A DNA stretch of 21,853 bases from Holosporaceae bacterium (GTDB taxonomy: Bacteria; Pseudomonadota; Alphaproteobacteria; UBA3830), in the NCBI GenBank assembly GCA_031284345.1, contig JAITAC010000031.1, positions 1 to 21,853 of the forward strand. Direction: 5' to 3'. The notes beneath the pieces are model-generated. The model ran no database searches. It saw nothing but the letters and a program-made list of their open reading frames with translations, and was not told the origin of the DNA. Shown in pieces: positions 1-7,395 of the stretch (its first letter is position 1; every line of letters begins with the position of its first letter). The position numbers and the translations under genes are program-made.

Positions 1-17
1 CTCAAAATCAGGATGCT

Positions 18-44
18 ATGGCAAATCAGAGATGGGATCTGGTA
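18..44 (-). repeat. truncated copy of the 99-bp TIR element
   Basis: Read on the minus strand, this is the first ~27 bases of the element found whole at 11032-11130 and 11246-11344 (starts TACCAGATCCCATCTCTGAT). The remaining ~72 bases are missing and are replaced by a stub of the 59-bp repeat unit at 1-15. TAA follows the element end at 45-47, as in the complete copy at 11246. It looks like a deletion remnant, although the window edge limits what can be said. Confidence 0.6.
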
Positions 45-45
45 T

Positions 46-195
46 AATTTATAAAATTTTTTCGCCGTTAACGGAAATTTTACATTTTCCTGCTATTATG
101 TGAGTTGGTGGAAAGGGCGTCGGCGCACAACTTTGGATTGTGGAGATGTGAAATAAGTTTCAAAATCAGGATGCTCCAGAATCCGTCGGGTGGTA
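46..195 (+). repeat. dispersed ~145-bp repeat, copy 1
   Basis: Matches 15930-16085 over its whole length with scattered substitutions and small indels. Shared landmarks in order are AATTTATAAAA, TTAACG then AAATTTTACA, TGGTGGAA, GCGCACAACTT, GCGAAATAAGT/GTGAAATAAGT, ATCAGGA and CCAGAA(T/C)CCGT. No coding capacity is evident. In this copy the 3' part has been amplified into a 59-bp tandem array; in the other copy it has not. The origin (decayed mobile element or structured RNA) is unknown. Confidence 0.65.
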
Positions 196-362
196 AGCTA
201 AAACCTAGAAGATATATCTCAAAATCAGGATGTCCCAGAATCCGTCGGGTGGTAAGCTAAAGCCTAGAAGATATATCTCAAAATCAGGATGTCCCAGAAT
301 CCGCCGTGTGGTAAGCTAAAACCTAGAAGATATATCTCAAAATCAGGATGTTCCAGAATCCG
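161..362 (+). repeat. 59-bp tandem repeat array (about 3.4 units)
   Basis: Units begin with CAAAATCAGGATG at 161, 220, 279 and 338, a constant period of 59. Three units are full; the last is cut after about 25 bases. Each unit carries CCAGAATCCG, a GTGGTAAGCTAAA segment and CCTAGAAGATATAT, with only a few differences between units, so the amplification is recent or homogenised. There are no unique spacers between conserved repeats, so this is not a CRISPR array. An extra unit start lies at 1-15. Confidence 0.85.
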
Positions 363-443
363 CAGAAGAGGGAGGTGTGTAGCAGAATCCTCTGGGGGGT
401 CAGTTTTTCATATTGAATTTTTCACCCTTCGGGAATATTCTTG

Positions 444-720
444 AGACGGTCGAGATCCGGGTGTTTTTTACGATATAAATATTTTTTGCAGACATTTGTG
501 TCGTAATAACTAGGAGAGACCGTTGCATAATGTGATTTTTTCCTGCAAGAACAAGGAAGAACGCAGCTATTTGTGTCGCAGCGCAGGACCGCCGTGCTTC
601 ATGTACCTGAGGATCTGACGACATCGATGGCGAAAAAAAGTCACGGGGAACGGTCTCCGGAAAGAATTAAACGAGAAGTGGAACATATTTAGTGTCTCCG
701 GAACAAAATTTCGGCAGTCC
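444..720 (+). repeat. palindromic-ended degenerate repeat, copy 1
   Basis: The left end (AGACGGTCGAGATCCGG) and right end (ACAAAATTTCGGCAGTCC) are imperfect inverted complements of each other. The same ends bracket 7069-7137 and 13730-13887, and one end is seen at 20854-20880. This copy is the longest and holds unrelated filler, including a small TTCCT/AGGAA hairpin at about 540-560. It is a non-coding dispersed repeat, reminiscent in architecture only of the palindromic elements known from Rickettsia. Confidence 0.45.
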
Positions 721-780
721 CTTCTTGAAAAGATCAGTTGCGACTTTTGGGCTGATCCTCAACAATGGAGAGAATGGAAT

Positions 781-1947
781 ATGAATGTACAAAATAGGCA
801 GATATACATGGATTATCAGGCAACTACCCCCTGCGATAGGAGGGTATTGGAAAAGATGTTGCCCTATTTTTGTGAAGAGTTTGGCAATCCTCATTCCACC
901 AGCCACAGCATGGGTATAAGAGCGGCGGAAGCGGTGGAAACTGCTCGCCATAAAGTAGCGAAAATTATTAATGTTTCCGATGTCCGCGAAATTATTTTTA
1001 CGTCTGGAGCGACGGAATCCGGAAATATAGTCATACAGGGAGCGTCTCGCTTTTATCGGAAGAGGGGGAATCGCATAATCACCTGTGCCACCGAGCACAA
1101 ATGTGTGTTAGAAGCTTGTACGGCAATGGCTCGGGAAGGTTTTGACGTTGTGGTTCTGCCGGTTCAAAAAAATGGCATTGTCGACATGGACGTTCTAAAA
1201 AACGCTCTTCGGGAAAAAACAGTACTAGTATCCATTGCCTGGGTTAACAACGAAATTGGGGTCTATCAACCCATGGAGGAAATAAGCTGTCTATGCCGAG
1301 AACACGGAGCACTGTTTCACTCGGACGCCGCTCAGGCCGTGGGGAAAATCGACGTCGATGCGTCGCTGGTGGACTTTCTAAGTATTTCCGGGCATAAAAT
1401 ATACGGTCCCAAGGGAATCGGAGCGTTGTACGTGAGAATAGAGCCGCGGCTGCGTCTGATTCCATTGTTTTTCGGAGGCGGACAGGAGCGCGGAATTCGT
1501 TCTGGTACTCTTCCAACGCCGCTCTGTGTTGGACTCGGGGAAGCCTGCGAAATTGCTCGTTTGGAAATGTCTGAGGAACATAAGCGCCTGACAGAATTCA
1601 AAAATTATTTTATAAAAAAGATTTTAGATGGTTTAGAAAAGGTGTATCTTAATGGTGATAGAGAAAAAAGAATCCCTGGTTGTTTGAACTTTAGTTTTGA
1701 AGGAATCGAGGGAGAATCGCTGATGCTCGGTATGCCAAATGTTTGCATATCTTCAGGATCAGCTTGTACATCGAAAACTTTGGAACCCTCGCACGTGCTA
1801 AAGGCCATATCCATTCGTGAAGATTTAGCTCATTCGTCTCTACGCATAGGTTTGGGAAGATTTACTACGTTCGCTGAGGTGGAATATGTATCCTCAAAGC
1901 TGATAGAAGTCGTAAATAGACTAAGGGAAATGAGCCCTATTTGGTAG
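781..1947 (+). CDS. iscS: IscS-type cysteine desulfurase
   Basis: PLP-dependent cysteine desulfurase that takes sulfur from cysteine as a persulfide and passes it to the IscU scaffold in the cytosol. The 388-residue product matches group I IscS from end to end. The PLP lysine is K206 in SGHKIYGPKG, the PLP-stacking histidine is H106 in TEHK, and the catalytic loop cysteine is C329 in SSGSACTS. The start at 781 gives the usual short N-terminus leading into IYMDYQATTP and has GGAG upstream. It is the first gene of the ISC operon, 23 bases before iscU. Oddity: the protein stops right after SPIW, whereas E. coli IscS continues about 17 residues with a tail near the IscU-docking surface. No frameshift that would restore the tail was seen. 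The function call is secure. Confidence 0.97.
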   Translation: MNVQNRQIYMDYQATTPCDRRVLEKMLPYFCEEFGNPHSTSHSMGIRAAEAVETARHKVAKIINVSDVREIIFTSGATESGNIVIQGASRFYRKRGNRIITCATEHKCVLEACTAMAREGFDVVVLPVQKNGIVDMDVLKNALREKTVLVSIAWVNNEIGVYQPMEEISCLCREHGALFHSDAAQAVGKIDVDASLVDFLSISGHKIYGPKGIGALYVRIEPRLRLIPLFFGGGQERGIRSGTLPTPLCVGLGEACEIARLEMSEEHKRLTEFKNYFIKKILDGLEKVYLNGDREKRIPGCLNFSFEGIEGESLMLGMPNVCISSGSACTSKTLEPSHVLKAISIREDLAHSSLRIGLGRFTTFAEVEYVSSKLIEVVNRLREMSPIW

Positions 1948-1958
1948 AATTTTATTCC

Positions 1959-1964
1959 AGGAGG
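1959..1964 (+). promoter_or_regulatory. Shine-Dalgarno of iscU
   Basis: AGGAGG six bases before the ATG at 1971. It selects this start over the in-frame upstream ATG at 1941, which would overlap iscS and add ten residues absent from the IscU family. Confidence 0.8.
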
Positions 1965-1970
1965 ACTTCC

Positions 1971-2357
1971 ATGAATTATTCCAAAAGAGTTATGGATCTC
2001 TATGAAAATCCTAAAAATATCGGTAAATTAGACGAAAATGACAAGGACGTTGGCACTTCCGTTGTGGGATCTCCAAGCTGCGGCGACGTCATAAAATTTC
2101 AAATCAAAGTTGACAACGAAGGAAAAATAGCTGATGCAAAATTTAAAGCCTTCGGATGTGGCGCTGCAATAGCTTCCAGCGCTTTGGTAGCCGATTGGGT
2201 ACATGGGAAAAGCCTAGATGAAGCAAAGCACATAACCAATAACGAAGTAGCAGAGTATCTTTCTCTTCCGCCGGTGAAAGCGCATTGTTCTGTCCTTGTG
2301 GAAGAAGCCGTTGTCAAGGCGATAGAAGATTATTTGTCCAAAAAAAAGGAAAGCTAA
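1971..2357 (+). CDS. iscU: Fe-S cluster assembly scaffold IscU
   Basis: Scaffold on which [2Fe-2S] clusters are built from IscS sulfur and handed on with HscA/HscB. The product is 128 residues, the usual length. The three cluster cysteines C37 (SPSCGD), C63 (FGCG) and C106 (HCSV), the aspartate D39 and H105 are all present. The HscA-recognition motif LPPVK is intact at 99-103. The N-terminus (YSKRVMDLYENPKNIG) is typical of IscU. Its stop codon overlaps the start of iscA (TAATG), so the two are probably translationally coupled. Confidence 0.97.
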   Translation: MNYSKRVMDLYENPKNIGKLDENDKDVGTSVVGSPSCGDVIKFQIKVDNEGKIADAKFKAFGCGAAIASSALVADWVHGKSLDEAKHITNNEVAEYLSLPPVKAHCSVLVEEAVVKAIEDYLSKKKES

Positions 2358-2752
2358 TGGAAAAAATTATAAATATTACGCAGAATGCGCTGGATTTTTT
2401 TAAAAAATCAGTGGCTGATGAAAAATGTTTAGGTGTTAGAATAGATGTGGCGTCTGGAGGATGTCGGGGCATGAGCTACTCCATCGATTTTGTCAGGCAA
2501 ATCGACGCCGCTGACATCGCTCTGGTGGAAGAAAATCTTCGCGTCTATATTGCTCCGAAAGCCACGATCTTTGTGGCGGGCATGACCGTAGATTATGCCA
2601 AAAGCGCCATGGGCGGCAATGTTGTTTTTGAAAATCCCAATGCTAGACAAACCTGCCTCTGTGGCAAATCGTTTCAGACCGACAAATCCGATGGTACATG
2701 TGCTGAACTTTGCCATGAATATGCCCATGGAAACTTCAGCTGCGAACATTAG
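2357..2752 (+). CDS. iscA: A-type Fe-S carrier IscA with Cys/His-rich tail
   Basis: A-type carrier that receives and delivers Fe-S clusters. The three ligand cysteines are C36 (GGCRGMSY), C100 and C102 (TCLCGKSF). The ATG at 2357 overlaps the iscU stop and starts at the normal IscA N-terminus; an upstream in-frame start would lie inside iscU. The product is 131 residues against about 107 for the usual IscA. The extra ~24 residues after GKSF contain C115, C119, H120, H124, C129 and H131, a metal-ligand-like pattern that I do not recognise from IscA. The position between iscU and hscB is canonical, so the family call is firm; the role of the tail is unknown. Confidence 0.93.
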   Translation: MEKIINITQNALDFFKKSVADEKCLGVRIDVASGGCRGMSYSIDFVRQIDAADIALVEENLRVYIAPKATIFVAGMTVDYAKSAMGGNVVFENPNARQTCLCGKSFQTDKSDGTCAELCHEYAHGNFSCEH

Positions 2753-2766
2753 CGGATATCAGGTCT

Positions 2767-3228
2767 ATGAATTATTTTGAGATTTTTGATATTCCAGTGT
2801 CCTACGGGATTGATGAACAAAAAATTACCGATGTTTATCTGAAAAAACAACAAATTTTACATCCAGATCTGTGGGGAGAGCAAAACAACAGTGACGTATC
2901 CATGCTAAACGAAGCCTACTACGTACTTCGAAATCCCATTCTAAGGGCGGGATATTTTTTGAAACTAAAGGGAATCGATCCGGACGCCATAGTCAGCTCC
3001 GAAAGCGCTCAGGAGATTCTTCTCCTAAGAGAACAATACGAGTCCATTGACTCCGAGATCGAAATAGAGGATTTTAGCAAATATCTTCGAGAACGCATGG
3101 GCAATCTGATTGACTCTCTCTACAAATTGGAGAATAATCTAGCGGAGTTTAATAAAAAATTCACCTTGTTACGTTTCATCAAATTATTTTTGGATAGGAT
3201 TGTACCGGATGCTTATTGTGGGGATTGA
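2767..3228 (+). CDS. hscB: Fe-S co-chaperone HscB (Hsp20/J-type)
   Basis: J-domain co-chaperone that brings IscU to HscA and stimulates its ATPase. The product is 153 residues, somewhat shorter than E. coli HscB (171). The J-domain HPD motif is H32-P33-D34. The sequence LRNPILRAGYFLKLKGID matches the HscB segment linking J-domain and C-terminal helices. The C-terminal half is charged and helical, as expected for the IscU-binding bundle. It starts 14 bases after iscA and overlaps the beginning of hscA by 20 bases. Confidence 0.92.
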   Translation: MNYFEIFDIPVSYGIDEQKITDVYLKKQQILHPDLWGEQNNSDVSMLNEAYYVLRNPILRAGYFLKLKGIDPDAIVSSESAQEILLLREQYESIDSEIEIEDFSKYLRERMGNLIDSLYKLENNLAEFNKKFTLLRFIKLFLDRIVPDAYCGD

Positions 3229-4918
3229 TTTGGGAACGACTGCGTCGGTAATCGCGTTTATGCAGCATGGTGCTCCCCGTTCCATTACCGTAGATGTGGG
3301 AAAAAATACAACTCCATCAGTCGTTAACTACGAGGATAGCGGAATTGTCGTTGGACGAGAAGCAATTTACCGCATGGATCCGGCGCATTCGGTTTTTGGT
3401 ATTAAAAGATTCATGGGCACAAATAAAAAATTTTTCGGCAGAAGCCCCGAAGAAATATCTGCCGACATTTTATTCTATCTAAAACAATCGGCGGAAATTA
3501 CCCTGCGAACCTCCATAGACGCCGCCGTCATTACGGTTCCGGCTCATTTTTCCGATGCTCAGCGCATCGCCACCAAAAGAGCGGCGTCCATCATTGGTCT
3601 CAAGGTTCTGCGTCTCATTAATGAGCCGACAGCAGCGGCTCTGGCCTTCGGATTGGATAAAAAAAAGAATGGTGTCTTCGCCATTTATGATTTGGGTGGC
3701 GGAACTTTCGATTTTTCCATTTTACGATTGGCTAACGGCGTTTTTCAGGTGCTGGCCACCGGAGGAGATAATTATCTGGGTGGAAATGATGTGGATGACT
3801 CGATTCTTCTGTTCAATCTCTCCAACTATGGCCTAGATATCGCTCAGCTGAACGAAGGGGAAAAAATGCTCGGAAGATTGGTGGCCAAATCCCTGAAAGA
3901 AAATCTCGGAAACGAAAAAGAAGTAAAAAAAAATTACATATACAAAAACAAAAATTACGAATTCAGGTTGTCCAACGTCATTATGAGAAATATAGCTCAG
4001 ATATATTTAAATAGGACTTTGAAAATAGCCGATCAGGTATTTCTGGACGCTGGCATTACATCCCAAGACATTGATGGCATAATCGCAGTTGGTGGCATGA
4101 CCAAAATGTCCATAATTAAGGAAACCGTGCGGAATCACTTCAATGTAGATGTTTTCGATGAAATAAATCCCGAAGAAGCCGTCGCTCATGGAGCCGCCAT
4201 TCATGCGGATTCCATTGCTTTTAAAAAGAAAAGCATGCTGCTCATTGACGTGGTTCCTCTGACATTGGGGATAGAAACGCTGGGCGGCAGTGTCGATAGA
4301 ATTGTTCATCGCAATACCGCCGTTCCCATCGTGCAGCGGCGCGAATACACCACCCATAAAAATGGACAAAATGGCATAAAATTTCACGTGGTGCAGGGAG
4401 AAAGACCTCTGGCAAAAGATTGCAGATCGTTAGCAAATTTCGAACTGACAAATATCCCCAAAATGCCCGCTGGAGTTCCAAGAATTGTTGTGGAATTTTC
4501 GGTGGATGTCAATGGGATCCTCAATGTTACCGCCAGCGAAAAAAGTACCGGAGTAGCTCAGTCTGTGCTGGTCGAGCCATCGGAGGGACTCTCCAGCGAA
4601 GATATGGCGTCCATTCTGGAAAATGCCACAAAAAATCGCGAAAACGACACTCTGGAAATGGCTCATGTGTTTCTAAAAGTGGAATCTGAACGCATGATCA
4701 ATTTCTGGGAATCATTAATCAATGAAATCCCCAACGAATATAAAAATTTCGTGCGCAGCGAAACGGAATTACTAAAAAAAGCCAGCGCCGCAGAAGATTT
4801 CCCACAAATGGCGGTGCATAAAAAAAATATAGAAAATATCAGCGGCCAGTTTCTGGACGAAATAATTAGTGCAAGACTTAGTCAAAAAATAATCGAAGAT
4901 AAAAGAGAATTAGCATGA
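3209..4918 (+). CDS. hscA: Fe-S assembly Hsp70 chaperone HscA
   Basis: Specialised Hsp70 that binds the LPPVK loop of IscU and drives cluster transfer. Using the ATG at 3209, the protein is 569 residues (E. coli HscA is 616). Nucleotide-binding motifs are GIDLGTT (5-11), EPTAAALAFG (139-148) and DLGGGTFD (161-168). The interdomain linker DVVPLTLGIE begins at 347, followed by the substrate-binding domain and a shortened helical lid. A TTG at 3200 is in frame, but the ATG places GIDLGTT at the usual distance from the N-terminus. The gene overlaps hscB by 20 bases and fdx by 4 (ATGA), so coupled translation is likely. Linkage to hscB and fdx distinguishes it from DnaK. Confidence 0.96.
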   Translation: MLIVGIDLGTTASVIAFMQHGAPRSITVDVGKNTTPSVVNYEDSGIVVGREAIYRMDPAHSVFGIKRFMGTNKKFFGRSPEEISADILFYLKQSAEITLRTSIDAAVITVPAHFSDAQRIATKRAASIIGLKVLRLINEPTAAALAFGLDKKKNGVFAIYDLGGGTFDFSILRLANGVFQVLATGGDNYLGGNDVDDSILLFNLSNYGLDIAQLNEGEKMLGRLVAKSLKENLGNEKEVKKNYIYKNKNYEFRLSNVIMRNIAQIYLNRTLKIADQVFLDAGITSQDIDGIIAVGGMTKMSIIKETVRNHFNVDVFDEINPEEAVAHGAAIHADSIAFKKKSMLLIDVVPLTLGIETLGGSVDRIVHRNTAVPIVQRREYTTHKNGQNGIKFHVVQGERPLAKDCRSLANFELTNIPKMPAGVPRIVVEFSVDVNGILNVTASEKSTGVAQSVLVEPSEGLSSEDMASILENATKNRENDTLEMAHVFLKVESERMINFWESLINEIPNEYKNFVRSETELLKKASAAEDFPQMAVHKKNIENISGQFLDEIISARLSQKIIEDKRELA

Positions 4919-5217
4919 AAATAATATTTATATTGAAAAATCAATCGGAACGCGAAGTAAATTTTGAAGATGGACAGACACTTCTGGAAGTCGCAGAGCA
5001 ATCGGAGATACCCATTCATGGTTATTGCGAGGGAAATTGCATTTGCGGAGGATGTCACGTGATAATCGAAAATTTACACGACAAGCTGCCGAAAATATCG
5101 GATCAGGAAAACGATACCCTGGACAATGCCAATGGCGTTGAGGAGCAGTCTCGTTTGGCTTGCTGCATCGTGCTCAGCTCGCAGTTGGATGGACTTCGCG
5201 TAAAAATTCCCAACTAA
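4915..5217 (+). CDS. fdx: ISC-type [2Fe-2S] ferredoxin
   Basis: Adrenodoxin-type ferredoxin thought to supply electrons for cluster assembly on IscU. The product is 100 residues. Likely ligands are C38, C44 and C47 (the C-x5-C-x2-C loop in CEGNCICGGC) plus C83 in RLACC. C42 corresponds to a non-ligand cysteine also present in E. coli Fdx, while C84 directly beside C83 is an extra one. It is the last gene of the operon, with its ATG overlapping the hscA stop; the next gene is 89 bases away and unrelated. Confidence 0.95.
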   Translation: MKIIFILKNQSEREVNFEDGQTLLEVAEQSEIPIHGYCEGNCICGGCHVIIENLHDKLPKISDQENDTLDNANGVEEQSRLACCIVLSSQLDGLRVKIPN

Positions 5218-5247
5218 AACGCTTTATAATTTTTTTTCTGTTCCCTA

Positions 5248-5275
5248 TTGCAAAAAAAAATAAAAACATTATCTA
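5248..5275 (+). promoter_or_regulatory. possible sigma70 promoter for the SulP gene
   Basis: TTGCAA at 5248-5253 and TATCTA at 5270-5275 are separated by 16 bases in an A-rich stretch, about 30 bases before the SulP start. It is a pattern match only; in AT-rich DNA such matches arise by chance. Confidence 0.3.
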
Positions 5276-5306
5276 TAAGGCATAGCAATTAAGTGGATAA
5301 ACTCCT

Positions 5307-6989
5307 ATGAAAAAGCAATTAAATAGTGCAGCGGTAGCCAATGAGAGTCATTTTGACATAAATGCAGACAACGATGCGCGTATTTCTCGGATATTTGAGT
5401 GGACACCGGAAATAATTTTGGCGACTTTAAAAAATTATTCTCTGGGAAATTTTTTTTCTGATTTAAAAGGCGGCATGCTAGTTTCCGTAGTGGCGTTTCC
5501 GCTATTTATGACGTTTGCGATTGCGTCTGGTGTAGCGCCCAACGTGGGAATCATGACCTGCATAGTGGCCGGATCGCTGGCGAGTTTGTTTGGCGGGGCG
5601 AGATTTCAGATTGTTGGCCCTACCGGAGCTTTTGCCATGATCGTCGCCGACATCATAAGGATGCACGGATTCGAAGGCATGACCTGCGCACTGATAATGG
5701 CCGGCATCATGATGATATTGTTGGGGATCGCCAAAGTTGGAGATCTTATACATTATGTTCCGTATCCCATAACGGCAGGATTTACGGCCGGCATAGGGCT
5801 ATCGATCATTGTGGCTCAGCTGGGTACTTTTCTCGGACTGACGTTGCCACGGACTCCCACTGATTTTTTTGACAAAATCAGCAGCTATGTTGGTAATCTG
5901 GAGACGATGAATTTTTATTCGTTTGGGTTGGCGGCGTTTTCGCTGTTACTTTTGGTAACCTTACAGAAATACAGACCGAAATTGCCGGGATATTTTATCG
6001 TGTTGGTCATGGGCATTGGATATTCGCTGATATTTAACAATGTGGGAGTGGAAACCATCGGCAGCAGGTTCGGAGACGTAGCGAGTCGCGCACCTTCTTT
6101 GGTGATTCCGGAGGCATTTTTTTCGTTTTCCCGTATAAAAGCTTTATTTCCGGCGGCTTTTGCGATTGCATTTCTGGGAAGTCTGGAAAGCCTGCTGGGA
6201 GCTATAATTTCCGATAACTTGTCCGGCGAGAAACATCGATCAAACATGGAATTGGTGGGACAGGGAATTGCCAATCTCGGATCTGCTCTTTGCGGAGGCA
6301 TTCCGGCGACCTGCGCTCTGGGAACGACGTCTCTTAATGTCCGCGCTGGCAGCAAAACGCCAATTGCCGGATTGTTCAACGTATTGTTCATTTTATTATT
6401 TATGCTATGCCTCGGCCAATGCGTAAAAATCGTTCCCATGTCATCATTGGCGGCGATGCTGCTTTATACGGCCTGGAATATGGCTGGATTCACCAAAAAC
6501 AAGTATATACTGCTAGCGCCCAAAAGCGACATTATTGTTTTTATTTCCACGATTCTCATTACTATCCTAACGGACATCGTTGTGGCAGTGGAAGTCGGTC
6601 TTGTGCTGGCGGCGTTTCTGTTCATCAAGAGATCTGTCGAAACAACTACCGCTGAAACATTCTCCCGCATAATAACAACAGAGGAGTGCAACGGAAAAGA
6701 GTGCGAATGTGTGAGAGTTTCGGGACATATTTTCTTTGGAGCGGCTCCCATATTGCATCATGCTCTGGAAGCTCTGCCGAAAGTGCACGATACCATCTAC
6801 ATCGATATGCAAAACGTGCCGTTCATTGACGTCACCGGCGCCAAAGTACTGAAAGAATTCGTCGCCGAAGTAAAGTGCAAAAATATAGAGGTGTTCATCG
6901 GCGGACTTAATAAAAGAACCATGAAGGCACTCAAAAAAATGGACGTCTCAAATGAATTGGCGGGACATCTGTCCGAGAATAGAATCTAG
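5307..6989 (+). CDS. SulP/SLC26-family anion transporter with STAS domain
   Basis: Inner-membrane anion transporter; family members carry sulfate, bicarbonate, dicarboxylates or other anions. The 560 residues show an N-terminal cytoplasmic segment of about 50, then a long series of hydrophobic helices including FSDLKGGMLVSVVAFPL and the family signature FQIVGPTGA, to about residue 440. A C-terminal STAS domain runs from about 466, with FIDVTG at 506-511. The start ATG at 5307 is followed by a typical polar leader; the ribosome site is weak. It stands alone after the ISC operon, so context gives no hint of substrate. The substrate cannot be read from sequence: sulfate or bicarbonate are equally reasonable. 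Confidence 0.9.
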   Translation: MKKQLNSAAVANESHFDINADNDARISRIFEWTPEIILATLKNYSLGNFFSDLKGGMLVSVVAFPLFMTFAIASGVAPNVGIMTCIVAGSLASLFGGARFQIVGPTGAFAMIVADIIRMHGFEGMTCALIMAGIMMILLGIAKVGDLIHYVPYPITAGFTAGIGLSIIVAQLGTFLGLTLPRTPTDFFDKISSYVGNLETMNFYSFGLAAFSLLLLVTLQKYRPKLPGYFIVLVMGIGYSLIFNNVGVETIGSRFGDVASRAPSLVIPEAFFSFSRIKALFPAAFAIAFLGSLESLLGAIISDNLSGEKHRSNMELVGQGIANLGSALCGGIPATCALGTTSLNVRAGSKTPIAGLFNVLFILLFMLCLGQCVKIVPMSSLAAMLLYTAWNMAGFTKNKYILLAPKSDIIVFISTILITILTDIVVAVEVGLVLAAFLFIKRSVETTTAETFSRIITTEECNGKECECVRVSGHIFFGAAPILHHALEALPKVHDTIYIDMQNVPFIDVTGAKVLKEFVAEVKCKNIEVFIGGLNKRTMKALKKMDVSNELAGHLSENRI

Positions 6990-7068
6990 AGGCTCTTCAG
7001 TTTTAGTTGTAGGTACGGATAGCGGCTTGCGACAGATTGTCTAAAATTTTGCTGTTTTATGATATAAA

Positions 7069-7137
7069 AGACTGTTGAGATCAGAATTTTTTTGCGCTAT
7101 GAGTGTCTTCTGAACAAATTTCGGATATCAGCAGTCC
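7069..7137 (+). repeat. palindromic-ended degenerate repeat, copy 2 (compact)
   Basis: A 69-bp imperfect palindrome. The left arm AGACTGTTGAGATCAGAATT pairs with the reverse complement of the right arm AAATTTCGGATATCAGCAGTCC, with roughly four in five positions matching. The centre carries GAGTGTCTTCTGAACAAA, also seen at 691-706 (AGTGTCTCCGGAACAAA) and, reversed, at 18490-18510. It is the shortest and clearest member of the family. Confidence 0.55.
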
Positions 7138-7386
7138 AAATGTTGATTTAGTATGTAACTCAGTTGTATACTTTTCCACATTAGAATTCCTTCGAAGAAG
7201 TTCTATTGTTTGCTATGAGTTTTTGCATGGTTTTCAGGAGAAAATCTCTGTATTTGAAAGAATAAGAATAATTTCAAAAAAAATATAAGAATTAAGTATT
7301 TTTTGGAATATTGATGCGAAAATAAAAAAAGATGTGCTAGCCGTACTGTAGGCTGTATATGCTAGGGATTGGTAACCACTGTTATT

Positions 7387-7392
7387 GGAGGG
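7387..7392 (+). promoter_or_regulatory. Shine-Dalgarno of clpX
   Basis: GGAGGG three bases before the ATG at 7396. It supports that ATG over an in-frame TTG at 7369, and gives the normal short N-terminus before the zinc-binding domain. Confidence 0.7.
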
Positions 7393-7395
7393 CAA

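Larger units (their letters stand above)
1..780. other. gene-less repeat mosaic upstream of iscS
   Basis: No credible gene is visible here on either strand; the open frames are short and lie over repeats. From left to right it holds a stub of the tandem-repeat unit (1-15), a truncated inverted-repeat element (18-44, reversed), a copy of a ~145 bp dispersed repeat (from 46), a 59-bp tandem array (161-362), and a palindromic-ended repeat (444-720). The iscS promoter must lie in or beyond this stretch, but I could not pick one with confidence. No IscR-like regulator gene precedes iscS within the window. Confidence 0.7.
6990..7395. other. intergenic region between SulP gene and clpX
   Basis: No supported gene. 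It contains a palindromic-ended repeat at 7069-7137. A 61-codon frame with a GTG start (7103-7288) begins inside that repeat and has no ribosome site or recognisable features. The clpX promoter should lie in the A/T-rich 7200-7380 stretch, but no convincing -35/-10 pair stood out. Confidence 0.6.

Noticed and set aside
161..362. CRISPR array
   Set aside because: The 59-base units are tandem without unique spacers, and no cas genes are present.
400..624. 74-codon frame on the minus strand upstream of iscS
   Set aside because: It lies across the palindromic repeat, has no ribosome site or recognisable motif, and its composition is that of non-coding DNA.
667..1098. 143-codon minus-strand frame overlapping iscS
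   Set aside because: It is antisense to the unquestionable iscS coding region; its residues are a by-product of iscS codons.
7103..7288. 61-codon frame with GTG start before clpX
   Set aside because: It begins inside a palindromic repeat and has no ribosome site, domain or signal.
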